The notes: generated from the letters alone by a model not told the origin. Positions 24,484 to 33,892 are shown, numbered from the stretch's first letter. The stretch is 64,000 bases of DNA from Cupriavidus campinensis (GCF_905397395.1 NZ_CAJPVH010000002.1:186001-250000), one strand, 5' to 3'. Numbers and translations are program-made.

Positions 24484-27162
24484 ATGAGTACGAGGCATCG
24501 TTTGGCTGTGCGCCCGTTGGCACGGACGGTGATGGTCCTTAGCGCATTCGGGTGCTACGGACTGAATGCAGAGGCGGTCCAATCGAAGCCAGGTGACGTA
24601 CCGATCGAGGAGATCGAAACGCTCATGACGGCACCGCGGGAGCGAAGCACGCGGCGTCACCGCCCCAAGCTTGCCGCGGTCCAATTCAATCCGGCGTTCC
24701 TGAACGGCCAAGTGGTCAGCATTTCGCGCTTCACGAACGGCAACCCCGTGCCAGCGGGCGTCTACGACGTGGATCTGTCGCTCAATGGCAAAGCGCAGGG
24801 GCAGCGCGAAGTCCAGTTTGTCGCCATGGCAGACAGTGATGTGGCGGAGCCATGCTTCACCATCGCGGCGCTGCGTGGTCTGGGCGTCGATGTTGACAAG
24901 GCACTCCGATCCCGCGTGGAGTCCGCCGGCGCCGTAACCGGTGATGCAACGGGATCCGCAGCCTTCTACGACGACGGCCAATGTGTCCGACTCGCAGACC
25001 TCGTTCCCGATGCACGGGCCGAATTCGACCTCGCGGAATTGCAACTCGACATCACCGTCCCCCAGGCAAGCATAGTGCAAACGCCGTACGGCTATGTGAG
25101 CCCTGCTTTGTGGGACGCCGGCATCAAAGCGGGTCTGCTCCAGTACAACTTCACGACATACAGCGCCAATCAATCTGGCGCCGACGTGAGCAGTGCATAT
25201 CTCGGCCTGCAACTCGGCTTGAATCTGGGCCAATGGCGCTTTCGCCAGCGCTCCACGCTTGACTGGAACAGCAACGTGGGCGGCATGCGATGGAACAATC
25301 TGGCAACGTATGTCGAGCGAGATCTCACGTCCTGGCGAAGCCGCCTGACGTTCGGTGACAGCTTCACGACTGGTGAGGTCTTCGATTCGTTCAGTGTAAG
25401 AGGCGTTCAGATATCCAGTGAAGACCGGATGCTGCCCGACTCGATGCGCGCCTACGCACCTATCGTACGTGGCGTGGCGGAAAGCAACGCGCGCGTGATC
25501 GTCCGCCAGAACAACGACATCCTCTACGAGACCAGCGTTCCACCCGGTCCGTTCGAGCTGGGCGATCTGCCGGCGATCGGCTACGGCGGCGATCTGCGCG
25601 TGACGGTGGAAGAAGCGGACGGACGCCGGCAAACCTTTCTGGTGCCGTTTGCCGCCGTGCCGAATCTGCTCCGCCCCGGCTTCACGAGGTTCAACGTGTC
25701 CGCAGGTCAGTACCGCGATCAGCTCGTTCAGCATGAGCCGTGGGTGGTGCAGGCGACGATCCAGCGTGGTCTGAGCAACATGCTGACTGGTTACACGGGT
25801 GTCCTGACATCCGAGGGGTATAGCTCGGGCCTGCTTGGCCTTGCCGTCAATACGCCGGTCGGGGCAGTCTCCGCCGATGTAACGATGGCGCGCACGGACC
25901 TGGCGAGCAGTTCGCATACCGGCAGCAGTTGGCGCGTGAGCTACAGCAAGCGCATTCCCGCAATCGAAACGAACCTGCTGCTGGGTGCCTATCGATACTC
26001 GACAGATGGCTTCTACAGCCTGCGCGACGCGATCTATGCGCGAAATGTGGGGAATCCGGGCGGCAACCTGATGAGCTACCGCACGCGCAATCGCTTGCAA
26101 CTCAGCATCAACCAGCCACTCGGCACGATGGGTTCCATGTATCTCTCGGGCAGCACGCAGGACTACTGGGATGGCGGTCGCGGAAGGGATACCCAGTATC
26201 AGGCTGGCTTCACCGGGGGAGTCGGGAGAGTGGCGTACACGATCTACGCCCAGCAGTCATTCGACCAGAATCGCTCAAAACATACCCAGTTCGGTGTGAA
26301 CCTGACCATTTCCCTCGGCCGTAACTCTGCGGTGGAGCGCGGTCCCTTCGACTCTCTGTCGACGAACGTCACGGTGGACACCCACGGCGACAGCGCGTTC
26401 CAGGCCAGCCTCAACGGCGCCACCGCGGGCGAAGCGCCCATTTCCTACGGCATGAATGTCCAACGCACGTCGAACTCGGGTGACCACACGAACCAGCTCG
26501 GTGGCAACGCCACCTATCGTGCGCGTTATGGCACATACGCCGCGAACGCCTCCCTCGGAAACCGGGGTCGCCAGATCGGCTTGAACGCGGACGGCAGCAT
26601 CGTCGCGCACGCAGGCGGCATCACCTTGGGGCCGCCACTCGGCCAGGCCGCCGCCCTTGTCGAAGCCAAGGGCGCAGAGGGCGGGCGCATCGTCAATGGA
26701 CAAGGCGCGCGCATCGACGGAAATGGCTACGCTTTGCTGCCTTCGTTGACGCCCTACCGCGTGAACCGGGTGGCGATTGATCCGACCGACCTGCCAGACG
26801 ACGTTGAACTGGAGACTTCCAGCGACCAAGTCGTGCCGCGCCTCAACGCCCTTGTGCTCGTGAAGATGCCAACCGTCACCGGAAAAGCCGCGCTGGTGGC
26901 CATGCATGACCACGCAGGCGAGCCCCTGCCGCTAGGCACGGCCTTGTTCTCCGCCGATGGCAAGTCGATGGGTATCGTCGGGCAGGGCGGCCTGGCGTTC
27001 CTGCGCGGCCTGGAGGGCAGCGGCGCACTGCGTGCGCAGTGGGGCGAGTCGACGGCCGAGTCATGCGAACTGCCGTACGCAATGCCCGCTGGAGCGAGCG
27101 TGGATGGCGGAACAGACCCGGGAGCGCGCCTGACACTACGTTGCGAAGCGGCGGCCAGTTGA
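24484..27162 (+). CDS. Fimbrial outer-membrane usher (PapC/FimD family)
   Basis: An 892-residue outer-membrane usher with all expected parts: a signal peptide (about 1-35), the periplasmic N-terminal domain starting VQFNPAFLNGQ, a 24-strand beta-barrel, a plug region with PDSMRAYAPIVRGVAESNARVIVRQN (family signature), and a C-terminal domain with two cysteines (SCELPYA, LRCEAAAS). It recruits chaperone-subunit complexes and secretes the fibre. The length is at the upper end of the family. The ATG at 24484 is preferred to a GTG at 24430 because the leader then looks like a normal signal peptide; neither has an ideal ribosome site. It is followed after 32 bp by a second pilin. Confidence 0.95.
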   Translation: MSTRHRLAVRPLARTVMVLSAFGCYGLNAEAVQSKPGDVPIEEIETLMTAPRERSTRRHRPKLAAVQFNPAFLNGQVVSISRFTNGNPVPAGVYDVDLSLNGKAQGQREVQFVAMADSDVAEPCFTIAALRGLGVDVDKALRSRVESAGAVTGDATGSAAFYDDGQCVRLADLVPDARAEFDLAELQLDITVPQASIVQTPYGYVSPALWDAGIKAGLLQYNFTTYSANQSGADVSSAYLGLQLGLNLGQWRFRQRSTLDWNSNVGGMRWNNLATYVERDLTSWRSRLTFGDSFTTGEVFDSFSVRGVQISSEDRMLPDSMRAYAPIVRGVAESNARVIVRQNNDILYETSVPPGPFELGDLPAIGYGGDLRVTVEEADGRRQTFLVPFAAVPNLLRPGFTRFNVSAGQYRDQLVQHEPWVVQATIQRGLSNMLTGYTGVLTSEGYSSGLLGLAVNTPVGAVSADVTMARTDLASSSHTGSSWRVSYSKRIPAIETNLLLGAYRYSTDGFYSLRDAIYARNVGNPGGNLMSYRTRNRLQLSINQPLGTMGSMYLSGSTQDYWDGGRGRDTQYQAGFTGGVGRVAYTIYAQQSFDQNRSKHTQFGVNLTISLGRNSAVERGPFDSLSTNVTVDTHGDSAFQASLNGATAGEAPISYGMNVQRTSNSGDHTNQLGGNATYRARYGTYAANASLGNRGRQIGLNADGSIVAHAGGITLGPPLGQAAALVEAKGAEGGRIVNGQGARIDGNGYALLPSLTPYRVNRVAIDPTDLPDDVELETSSDQVVPRLNALVLVKMPTVTGKAALVAMHDHAGEPLPLGTALFSADGKSMGIVGQGGLAFLRGLEGSGALRAQWGESTAESCELPYAMPAGASVDGGTDPGARLTLRCEAAAS

Positions 27163-27194
27163 AGTGGAATCGATGTGAGCGGAGACCCCAAAGA

Positions 27195-27755
27195 ATGAAG
27201 ATGCACGCTAAGTTGCCCGTCATACAGCAAGCGAGGCCGTTACCACGGACGCTTCAGGCGCTCTTGGCCGTCGGCCTGACCATGCTGTGTGCCTCCGCCT
27301 TTGCAGACGGCAGCAAACCATCCGTCGCGTTGAACTTCACGGGGAAGTACGTCACGCAAACCTGCCGCCACTCAGGGTCGCCCCAACTAGAGGTCAGCCT
27401 GCCAACGATCCCAACAGGCGCTTTGAAGAAAGCCGGAGACACAGCGGGCGACACCATGTTCACGATCAATCTGGTGTGCGAGGGTGGTCAAGAGCCCGTG
27501 GCAGTCTTGTTCCTCACCAATAGAAGGGTCGACGGGCGGTTGAGATCCGTTGGCACCGCGCAGAACGTCCAGGTCCAATTGCTCAAGGCGGACGGGACAC
27601 CAATCGTGGTGGGCGATCACTCCACGACGCCGATGTTTCCGATGTCGCCGACAGGATTAATGTCGCTCTCATTCGTTGGGCGGTACTACGCGACGGGACC
27701 CACCACCCCGGGGTCGGTCATGGCCGACACCTGGTTCTTCATTGAGGTGCGCTGA
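27195..27755 (+). CDS. Second fimbrial pilin-like subunit
   Basis: A 186-residue secreted pilin homologue. A long leader (residues 1-39, ending ASAFADG) precedes SVALNFTGKYVTQTCRHSGSPQLEVSLPTIP with cysteine 1; cysteine 2 is in NLVCEGGQEP. The C-terminus SFVGRYYATGPTTPGSVMADTWFFIEVR parallels the GGRYYATGATSAGMVSTTANF end of the first pilin, so the two are diverged paralogues. Placement after the usher suggests a minor subunit, adaptor or terminator. The ATG has GGAGA at 9 nt. It is last in the operon; the shared 24-bp element and tssB follow. Confidence 0.88.
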   Translation: MKMHAKLPVIQQARPLPRTLQALLAVGLTMLCASAFADGSKPSVALNFTGKYVTQTCRHSGSPQLEVSLPTIPTGALKKAGDTAGDTMFTINLVCEGGQEPVAVLFLTNRRVDGRLRSVGTAQNVQVQLLKADGTPIVVGDHSTTPMFPMSPTGLMSLSFVGRYYATGPTTPGSVMADTWFFIEVR

Positions 27756-27784
27756 CGCTAGCTCAGAAACTTCCGACAAGACCC

Positions 27785-27808
27785 GGAACTTTCGAACGTT
27801 TCCTATAT
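27785..27808 (+). promoter_or_regulatory. Shared 24-bp element, copy 4 (before tssB)
   Basis: Begins with the same 14 bases as the copy before the pilin (GGAACTTTCGAACG) and ends TCCTATAT, continuing CG as in copy 1. The core is TCGAACGTTTCCTATAT at 27792-27808. It lies 29 bp after the second pilin stop and 111 bp before the tssB start. Confidence 0.65.
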
Positions 27809-27919
27809 CGCGGCCCCGCTTCGAGACCTACCATGCTTCTCGCAGGCCCATGCGGCGGAGCTCGGGTCCGCGGATCTCACGGCAAGTCCCACATCACCAC
27901 GCATTCGACGGAGTATCCC

Positions 27920-28456
27920 ATGTCAGCATCCAACAGTTCACAGAAGTTCATCGCGAGGAACCGCGCGCCACGTGTGCAGATCGAGTACGACGTCGAGATC
28001 TACGGCTCGGAAAAAAAGATCGAACTGCCATTCGTGATGGGTGTGCTTGCCGATCTTTCCGGTACGCAGGTGGATCCGCTGCCGCCGGTGGCGGATCGAA
28101 AATTCTTCAACATCGATGTCGACAACTTCGACGAGCGCATGAAGGCGATGAAGCCGCGTGTGGCGTTCCCGGTGGCCAACACGCTGTCGGACGAGGGCCA
28201 GTTGATGGTGGACATGACCTTCGAGAGCATCGACGACTTCTCGCCTGCCGCCATCGCCCGCAAGGTCGATGTCCTCGCCAAGCTGCTCGAGGCCCGTACG
28301 CAGCTCGCCAATCTTCAAACCTACATGGACGGCAAGTCCGGCGCCGAAAGCCTGGTTGCACAGGTGCTCAAGGACCCGGCGCTGCTGAATGCACTGGCCA
28401 AGGCACCTCGCCCCGAGGCGGCGAAGGACGCGGACGACCAGGCCCAGGCGCAGTAA
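27920..28456 (+). CDS. tssB: T6SS contractile sheath small subunit TssB
   Basis: A 178-residue protein with TssB (VipA/ImpB) features: SSQKFIARNRAPRVQIEYDVE at the N-terminus, ELPFVMGVLADLSG, and DRKFFNIDVDNFDERMKAMKPRVAFPV. The C-terminal ~20 residues are Ala/Asp/Gln-rich. It forms the sheath with TssC. The start at 27920 has GGAG at 6 nt; upstream in-frame codons show no family similarity. It opens the second T6SS block (tssB-tssC-hcp), whose 164-bp leader carries copy 4 of the shared element. Confidence 0.96.
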   Translation: MSASNSSQKFIARNRAPRVQIEYDVEIYGSEKKIELPFVMGVLADLSGTQVDPLPPVADRKFFNIDVDNFDERMKAMKPRVAFPVANTLSDEGQLMVDMTFESIDDFSPAAIARKVDVLAKLLEARTQLANLQTYMDGKSGAESLVAQVLKDPALLNALAKAPRPEAAKDADDQAQAQ

Positions 28457-28484
28457 GGACAGCAACCGAAACCGAGTACAAGAC

Positions 28485-29996
28485 ATGGCAGACATGGCAA
28501 CACGTGACACGCAATACAAGGCCGCGACAGCGCAGACGCTCGACCGGAAATCCGACTTCAATGCGCTGCTGACCAAGGAATTCAAGCCGAAGACCGAGCA
28601 GGCGCGAGAGGCTGTCGAGAACGCGGTCAAGACACTCGCGGAGCAGGCGCTGGCTAATGCGGTGACGATGTCCGACGATGCTTACAAGAGCATTGAGGCC
28701 ATCATCGGCGAGATCGACCGCAAGCTATCGGAGCAGATCAACCTCATCCTGCATCACGAGGACTTCCAGAAGCTGGAAAGCGCGTGGCGCGGGCTGCACC
28801 ACCTGGTCACCAACACAGAGACCGACGAGAAGCTCCGTATCCGCTTCATGGATATCTCGAAGGACGAACTGCGCCGCACCATGAAGCGCTTCAAGGGCGT
28901 GGCGTGGGATCAGAGCTCTCTGTTCAAGCAGATCTACGAGGAGGAGTACGGTCAACTTGGCGGCGAGCCTTATGGCTGCCTGGTGGCCGACTATTACTTT
29001 GATCACACGCCGGCAGACGTGGACCTGCTCGGCTCGATGGCAAAGGTGGCTGCCGCCGCGCACGCGCCGTTCATTAGCGGCGCGTCCCCATCCGTGCTGC
29101 AGATGGATTCCTGGCAGGAGCTCGCCAATCCGCGGGATCTGACCAAGATCTTCACGCAGAACCTCGAGTATGCGCCGTGGAACTCACTGCGGTCGTCGGA
29201 GGATTCGCGCTACATCGGCCTGGCCATGCCGCGTTTCTTGTCCCGTCTGCCGTATGGCGTGCGCACCAACCCGGTGGATGAGTTCGATATCGAGGAAGAG
29301 ACCGACGGTTCCGATCACCAGAAGTACGCGTGGTCGAACGCCGCCTACGCGATGGCGGTGAACATCAACCGCTCGTTCAAGCGCTACGGTTGGTGCACTT
29401 TGATTCGCGGCGTCGAAAGTGGCGGCGTAGTCGAGAACCTGCCCTGCCATACCTTCCCGACCGACGATGGCGGTGTGGACATGAAGTGCCCGACCGAGAT
29501 CGCCATTTCGGACCGCCGCGAGGCCGAGCTGTCGAAGAACGGATTCATGCCGCTGATCCACCGCAAGAACACCGACTACGCGGCGTTCATCGGTGCACAG
29601 TCGCTGCAGAAGCCCGCCGAGTACTACGATCCGGACGCCACGGCCAACGCCAACCTGTCGGCACGTCTGCCCTACCTGTTCGCTTGCTCGCGCTTTGCCC
29701 ATTACCTCAAGTGCATCGTGCGCGACAAGATCGGCTCCTTCAAGGAGCGCGACGAAATGGAACAGTGGCTCAACGAATGGATCATGAACTACGTCGACGC
29801 TGACCCGACGAACTCGAGCCAGGAAACCAAGGCGCGCCGCCCGCTGGCCGCTGCGGAGGTAGTGGTCGAGGACGTCGAGGGTAACCCCGGCTACTACCAG
29901 GCCAAGTTCTTCCTGCGTCCGCATTTCCAGCTCGAAGGCCTGACGGTATCGCTGCGACTGGTAGCCAAGCTGCCGCTGGTAAAGGCAGCCGCCTGA
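28485..29996 (+). CDS. tssC: T6SS contractile sheath large subunit TssC
   Basis: A 503-residue sheath protein (VipB/ImpC family). Conserved blocks include HHEDFQKLESAWRGLHHLV, FKQIYEEEYGQLGGEPYG, MPRFLSRLPYG and the C-terminal GNPGYYQAKFFLRPHFQLEGLTVSLRLVAKLP. With TssB it builds the contractile cylinder around the Hcp tube. ATG codons at 28485 and 28494 are both possible. The gene follows tssB after 28 bp. Confidence 0.97.
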   Translation: MADMATRDTQYKAATAQTLDRKSDFNALLTKEFKPKTEQAREAVENAVKTLAEQALANAVTMSDDAYKSIEAIIGEIDRKLSEQINLILHHEDFQKLESAWRGLHHLVTNTETDEKLRIRFMDISKDELRRTMKRFKGVAWDQSSLFKQIYEEEYGQLGGEPYGCLVADYYFDHTPADVDLLGSMAKVAAAAHAPFISGASPSVLQMDSWQELANPRDLTKIFTQNLEYAPWNSLRSSEDSRYIGLAMPRFLSRLPYGVRTNPVDEFDIEEETDGSDHQKYAWSNAAYAMAVNINRSFKRYGWCTLIRGVESGGVVENLPCHTFPTDDGGVDMKCPTEIAISDRREAELSKNGFMPLIHRKNTDYAAFIGAQSLQKPAEYYDPDATANANLSARLPYLFACSRFAHYLKCIVRDKIGSFKERDEMEQWLNEWIMNYVDADPTNSSQETKARRPLAAAEVVVEDVEGNPGYYQAKFFLRPHFQLEGLTVSLRLVAKLPLVKAAA

Positions 29997-30111
29997 GCAT
30001 CGTGGCGCGGCGGAAGTCGTGCCTGCGATCTCGATTCCGAGTCACGGCGGGGGCTCGTCAAACAAGCCCGCCATCGGCAAGTCATATCTACTGAACAAGG
30101 AAATTCTCACT

Positions 30112-30594
30112 ATGGCACAAGACATCTTCCTGAAGATCACCGGCATCGATGGCGAGTCCGAGGATAGCGTTCACAAGAGCGAGATCGAGGTGTTGAGCTG
30201 GTCGTGGAACGTCAGCCAGCAATCCAACATGCACGCCGGATCTGGCGGCGGCGCTGGCAAGGCCACTGTCGATGATCTGCAGTTCGAACACTATATCGAC
30301 CGTGCCAGCCCGAATCTCGTGCAGTACTGCCTGCTGGGCAAGCATATCGACGAGGCTCGCCTGGTGGTCCGCAAGGCCGGCGGCAGCCCCCTCGAGTACA
30401 TCAAGTTCACGATGCATGACCTGCTGGTCACGCAGGTGAGCCCCTCTGGCCTCAGCTCGGACGAAGCACGTCCGCGTGAAATCGTGCGTCTGTCGTTCTC
30501 GCGCCTGAAGCAGGAATACGTGGTGCAGAACGCGCAAGGCGGCAGCGGCGGTGTGATCACCGCGACGTTCGACGTCAAGAAGAACACCGCCTGA
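30112..30594 (+). CDS. hcp: T6SS inner-tube protein Hcp (TssD)
   Basis: A 160-residue Hcp. Family blocks are MAQDIFLKITGIDGESEDSVHKSEIEVLSWSW, a Gly/Ala loop (AGSGGGAGKA), FEHYIDRASPNLVQYCLLGKHI and LSFSRLKQEYVVQ. Hcp hexamers stack into the tube that is propelled out of the cell and can carry small effectors. The ATG at 30112 lies 10 nt after AAGGA; the frame is open upstream without similarity. It is separated from tssC by 115 bp, so it may also have its own promoter or processed transcript, as is common for the abundant Hcp. Confidence 0.96.
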   Translation: MAQDIFLKITGIDGESEDSVHKSEIEVLSWSWNVSQQSNMHAGSGGGAGKATVDDLQFEHYIDRASPNLVQYCLLGKHIDEARLVVRKAGGSPLEYIKFTMHDLLVTQVSPSGLSSDEARPREIVRLSFSRLKQEYVVQNAQGGSGGVITATFDVKKNTA

Positions 30595-30669
30595 GTCTCC
30601 TGGTTGTCGTGCAATCCGGTTGCGATTCGGCGGCCGGGTTGCCCTGTGCGCAGCCAAACCGAATCGAAC

Positions 30670-31227
30670 ATGTTCATGCGCTTTGATCTGACTCCCACCG
30701 GAATGGCAGGCACTCGCGCCACTCGGTGGATGGCGATTGGGTGGTTGCTGCTGACGGCATGCCTGGTCTTGCAAGGATGCAGCACTGCACCGACGCGCAA
30801 GGAGGTGTCGAAGTTGAAGCTCCATATCGAGACGAGCGGGCACCTGAACAGCGATGAACAGGGTCGCGCAGCGCCGGTCGTGGTGCGCGTCTACGAGCTC
30901 AAGTCTGCTGCGGCGTTTGATAACGCCGACTTCTTCACGCTTCAGAACGAGGACAGGAAGGTGCTAGCTGCTGACCTGCTTGCCGTCGACGAGTTCATCT
31001 TGCGACCCGGCACCGGCGAACGTATCGAACGCAAGTCCAACCCGGCCACAACCGCAATCGGCGTGCTGGTTGGCTATCGCGACCTGGGCAAATCCGTGTG
31101 GCGCGCGACGTGGCGACTGCCCGAAGCGCCGGACGCGGCCTGGTACCGCGCAGTGGTGCCCGACAGGACTATCGCCCTGAAGATCGAGGCACGCGATCAA
31201 GCTGTTTCGATTACTGAGGTCAACTGA
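30670..31227 (+). CDS. tssJ: T6SS outer-membrane lipoprotein TssJ
   Basis: A 185-residue lipoprotein. The leader carries a lipobox LVLQGC with the lipidated Cys37, and the mature domain has the TssJ transthyretin-like pattern: VVRVYELKSAAAFDNADFFTL and the late LVGYRDLGKSVWRATW. TssJ anchors the TssJLM membrane complex to the outer membrane. I start at 30670 (MFMRFD); a second ATG is two codons later, and the open frame upstream to 30604 would lengthen the leader implausibly. The stop is 5 bp before tssK. Confidence 0.92.
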   Translation: MFMRFDLTPTGMAGTRATRWMAIGWLLLTACLVLQGCSTAPTRKEVSKLKLHIETSGHLNSDEQGRAAPVVVRVYELKSAAAFDNADFFTLQNEDRKVLAADLLAVDEFILRPGTGERIERKSNPATTAIGVLVGYRDLGKSVWRATWRLPEAPDAAWYRAVVPDRTIALKIEARDQAVSITEVN

Positions 31228-31232
31228 TTGCC

Positions 31233-32582
31233 ATGAGCTACCACAATAAGATTGTCTGGAGTGAAGGGCTATTCCTGCGCCCTCAGCTGTTTCAGCAACA
31301 AGAGCGCTATCTTGAATATGTTGCACAGCGATGTGTGACAACGCTTAGTCCGTTCTCATGGGGATTCAGCCAGTACGAGATCGATCAGAGCGCTTTGTCC
31401 TTCGGCAAGGTGGCGATCAAGCGTGGATCGGGCATCTTTCCCGATGGCACACCGTTCGACACGCCAACTGAGGCGCCGCCGCCACCACCGCTGACGATCA
31501 CGCCCGAGCATCTCGGCCAATTGATTTACCTTGCTGTGCCGCTACGCCTTGCCAACACCGAGGAAACGATCTTCGAGGAGCAGGCCGGGTCGCTGGCGCG
31601 GTATCTCGCCTTCGACGAGGCACTGCGGGACGCAAACGCGATCGGACAAGGTCCGAAGCCGGTCCAGATGGCTAACCTGCGGCTGCGGCTGTTGCCTGAA
31701 AAGGAACTGAGCCAGTCCTGGATCGGCATCGCCGTGGCACGCGTCCAGAGCCTGCAGCCAGACGGGTCTGTCGTCCTTCATGAGCGCGATCATATCCCTC
31801 CGGTGGTGCACTTTGGCGCCAACGCCTTGCTGCGGGAATGGGTGACGCAGTTGCACGGACTGGCGAAGCTGCGTGCCGACGCGTTGGCGAATCGTCTTTC
31901 GGGCAGCCATGGGCGCAGCGGAGCCGTTGCCGAAGTTGCCGACTATCTGCTGCTCCAGGTTCTCAACCGGCATGAACCCCTGCTCGAGCACATCGGGCAG
32001 ATTGGCGAGACCTCGCCCGTCGAACTCTACCGCGCGCTGCTCTTGCTATCCGGCGACCTGGCGACCTTTGTCCGCCCCCAAACGCGGCGACCGGAGCTTG
32101 CGCCGGGCTACGACCATGCGCGTCTCTTTGAAAGCCTGTACCCACTCGTTACCGAGGTCCATTACCTGCTGAACCAGGTGCTGATCCGTGGGGCGCAGCC
32201 AATTCCGCTGGTGGAGCAGCCGCACGGCATTCGCCTCGCGACAATGCTGCCAACGGAGCTGGCCGGCTTCGAGAGCCTTGTGCTCGCAGTCGGCGCGCAG
32301 ATGTCGCCCGACGTGCTGCAACAGCAGTTCGCCGCACAGGCCAAGATCAGCCAGCCTCAGCGCTTGCCGGAACTGATTCGCTCACACCTGCCCGGGCTCC
32401 AGATGCTGCCGCTGCCCGTGCCGCCGCGCCAGATTCCGTTCAATGCCAATTACGTCTATTTCGAACTGTCCCGGACCGGCGTGTTCTGGGACCAGATCGC
32501 TCAGCAGGGCGCACTGGCCATGCATATCGCCGGCAGTTTTCCCGAGCTGAAGATGGAACTGTGGGGGGTGCGTCATAAGTGA
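31233..32582 (+). CDS. tssK: T6SS baseplate-membrane connector TssK
   Basis: A 449-residue protein of the TssK (VasE/ImpJ) family. The opening KIVWSEGLFLRPQLFQQQERYLEYVAQRC is diagnostic, and the end FELSRTGVFWDQIAQQGALAMHIAGSFPELKMELWGVR matches the C-terminal domain that contacts the membrane complex. It links the TssEFG wedge to TssL and TssM. Its stop overlaps the GTG start of tssL by four bases, indicating translational coupling. Confidence 0.96.
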   Translation: MSYHNKIVWSEGLFLRPQLFQQQERYLEYVAQRCVTTLSPFSWGFSQYEIDQSALSFGKVAIKRGSGIFPDGTPFDTPTEAPPPPPLTITPEHLGQLIYLAVPLRLANTEETIFEEQAGSLARYLAFDEALRDANAIGQGPKPVQMANLRLRLLPEKELSQSWIGIAVARVQSLQPDGSVVLHERDHIPPVVHFGANALLREWVTQLHGLAKLRADALANRLSGSHGRSGAVAEVADYLLLQVLNRHEPLLEHIGQIGETSPVELYRALLLLSGDLATFVRPQTRRPELAPGYDHARLFESLYPLVTEVHYLLNQVLIRGAQPIPLVEQPHGIRLATMLPTELAGFESLVLAVGAQMSPDVLQQQFAAQAKISQPQRLPELIRSHLPGLQMLPLPVPPRQIPFNANYVYFELSRTGVFWDQIAQQGALAMHIAGSFPELKMELWGVRHK

Positions 32583-33892
32583 GCGCCGGGAACTTTGAAT
32601 CGTCGGACGATTTCGCGTTTCTCACCGAGACCGGCGTGACGGACGTACAGACGCCATCTGGCGCGAAGGTGGCGGTCTCGCGCGAGACCATGTCGCCAAC
32701 GGAAGCCGATGTGCTGTTCGCGTTCGATCCACCAGTGGACGTGGAACGACGGCTCGAGGCGGTGCGGGTCGCCAGGAATCCGCTCATGGAAGCGGCTGGC
32801 CCGCTGCTGCGGATGCTGGCCGACATGCCGGCGACGATGGCGTCGCAGGAGGAGATCCGCGCGCTGCGGCTCCTGCTAGCGCGCGAAGTGGACCGTTTCC
32901 AGACCCTTTGCGAGCGTGCCAACCTCCATTGGACGCACATGGCGGCGGTGCGTTACTGCCTCTGCACAGCGCTTGACGAGGCCGCCAACCGCACGCGATG
33001 GGGCGGCGGTGGCGCCTGGGCGCGCAACAGCCTGCTGATTGCCTTCGAAGGCGAGAACGACGGCGGTGAGAAGGTCTTTCTCCTGATCGGCCGGATGGCT
33101 GCCGATCCGCAGACCTACATCGACGTGCTCGAGATCCTGTACCGCATCCTGGGCCTGGGTTTCGAAGGCCGGTACAGCGTGATCGAGGATGGCAGGCGTC
33201 ATCTGGAGCAGGTGCGGCATCGCCTTGCCGCGCTGGTCGCGGGCGCGCGCGATGCAGTGCCGGTCGAACTGTCCCCACGCTGGAAGCCCGCCGAGCCGGG
33301 CCGCCTGCGTGCGTTGCGCGGCGTGCCGCCATGGAGCCTGGCCGCCGTGGCAGCGGTGATCGTGTTCGGTTTGTTCGCCTGGTACAAGTATCAATTGCTC
33401 ACAGCCGGGGGCGCGTTGCACGCGCGCATTCACAGTATTCCGCGCGGATCGGTGCAGGCGCCGGCGCGGCTCCGCCTGTCGATTCTGCTCAAGGACGAGG
33501 TGGCGCGCGGCCTCGTGAGCGTGGAGGAGGACAACCGGCACAGCCTGGTCATCTTCAAGGGCGATTCCATGTTTCCGTCCGGTAAGAGCGAAGTGCGTGC
33601 GGACATGTATCCGACCCTCGAAAAGGTGGCAAAGGAGGTGGCCCGAGTCGGCGGACAAGTCGTCATCACGGGTCATACCGATAGCCAGCCGATCCGTTCG
33701 CGGGAGTTTTCGAGCAACGAAGCGTTGTCCGAGAAGCGAGCGGCATTCGTGGCGAAGATCCTGGAGTCGGGCGGCACGCCCGCGAATCGTATCGCGGTCC
33801 ATGGCCGTGGCGATGCGCAACCCGTGGCCAGCAATGGCACGGCGGAAGGACGTTCCCGCAACCGGCGCGTGGAAGTCATGGTGACGCAGTAG
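32579..33892 (+). CDS. tssL: T6SS membrane protein TssL with fused OmpA-like domain
   Basis: A 437-residue evolved TssL. The cytoplasmic DotU/IcmH domain spans roughly 50-230 (VRYCLCTALDEAANR, WARNSLLIAFE, YIDVLEILYRILGLGFEGRYSV). One membrane helix follows at about 250-272. The periplasmic C-terminal domain (about 325-437) is OmpA/MotB-like, with VVITGHTDSQPIRSREFSSNEALSEKRA and the closing GRSRNRRVEVMV, predicted to bind peptidoglycan. It anchors the TssJLM complex in the cell wall. The GTG start overlaps the tssK stop. A short DotU-only paralogue lies at 44.0 kb. Confidence 0.96.
   Translation: MSAGNFESSDDFAFLTETGVTDVQTPSGAKVAVSRETMSPTEADVLFAFDPPVDVERRLEAVRVARNPLMEAAGPLLRMLADMPATMASQEEIRALRLLLAREVDRFQTLCERANLHWTHMAAVRYCLCTALDEAANRTRWGGGGAWARNSLLIAFEGENDGGEKVFLLIGRMAADPQTYIDVLEILYRILGLGFEGRYSVIEDGRRHLEQVRHRLAALVAGARDAVPVELSPRWKPAEPGRLRALRGVPPWSLAAVAAVIVFGLFAWYKYQLLTAGGALHARIHSIPRGSVQAPARLRLSILLKDEVARGLVSVEEDNRHSLVIFKGDSMFPSGKSEVRADMYPTLEKVAKEVARVGGQVVITGHTDSQPIRSREFSSNEALSEKRAAFVAKILESGGTPANRIAVHGRGDAQPVASNGTAEGRSRNRRVEVMVTQ

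Noticed and set aside
32588..32612. GGAACTTTGAATCG near the tssL start resembles the shared regulatory element
   Set aside because: Only the first eight bases match; the TCGRAC and ATA parts are missing and the site is inside the tssL coding region.
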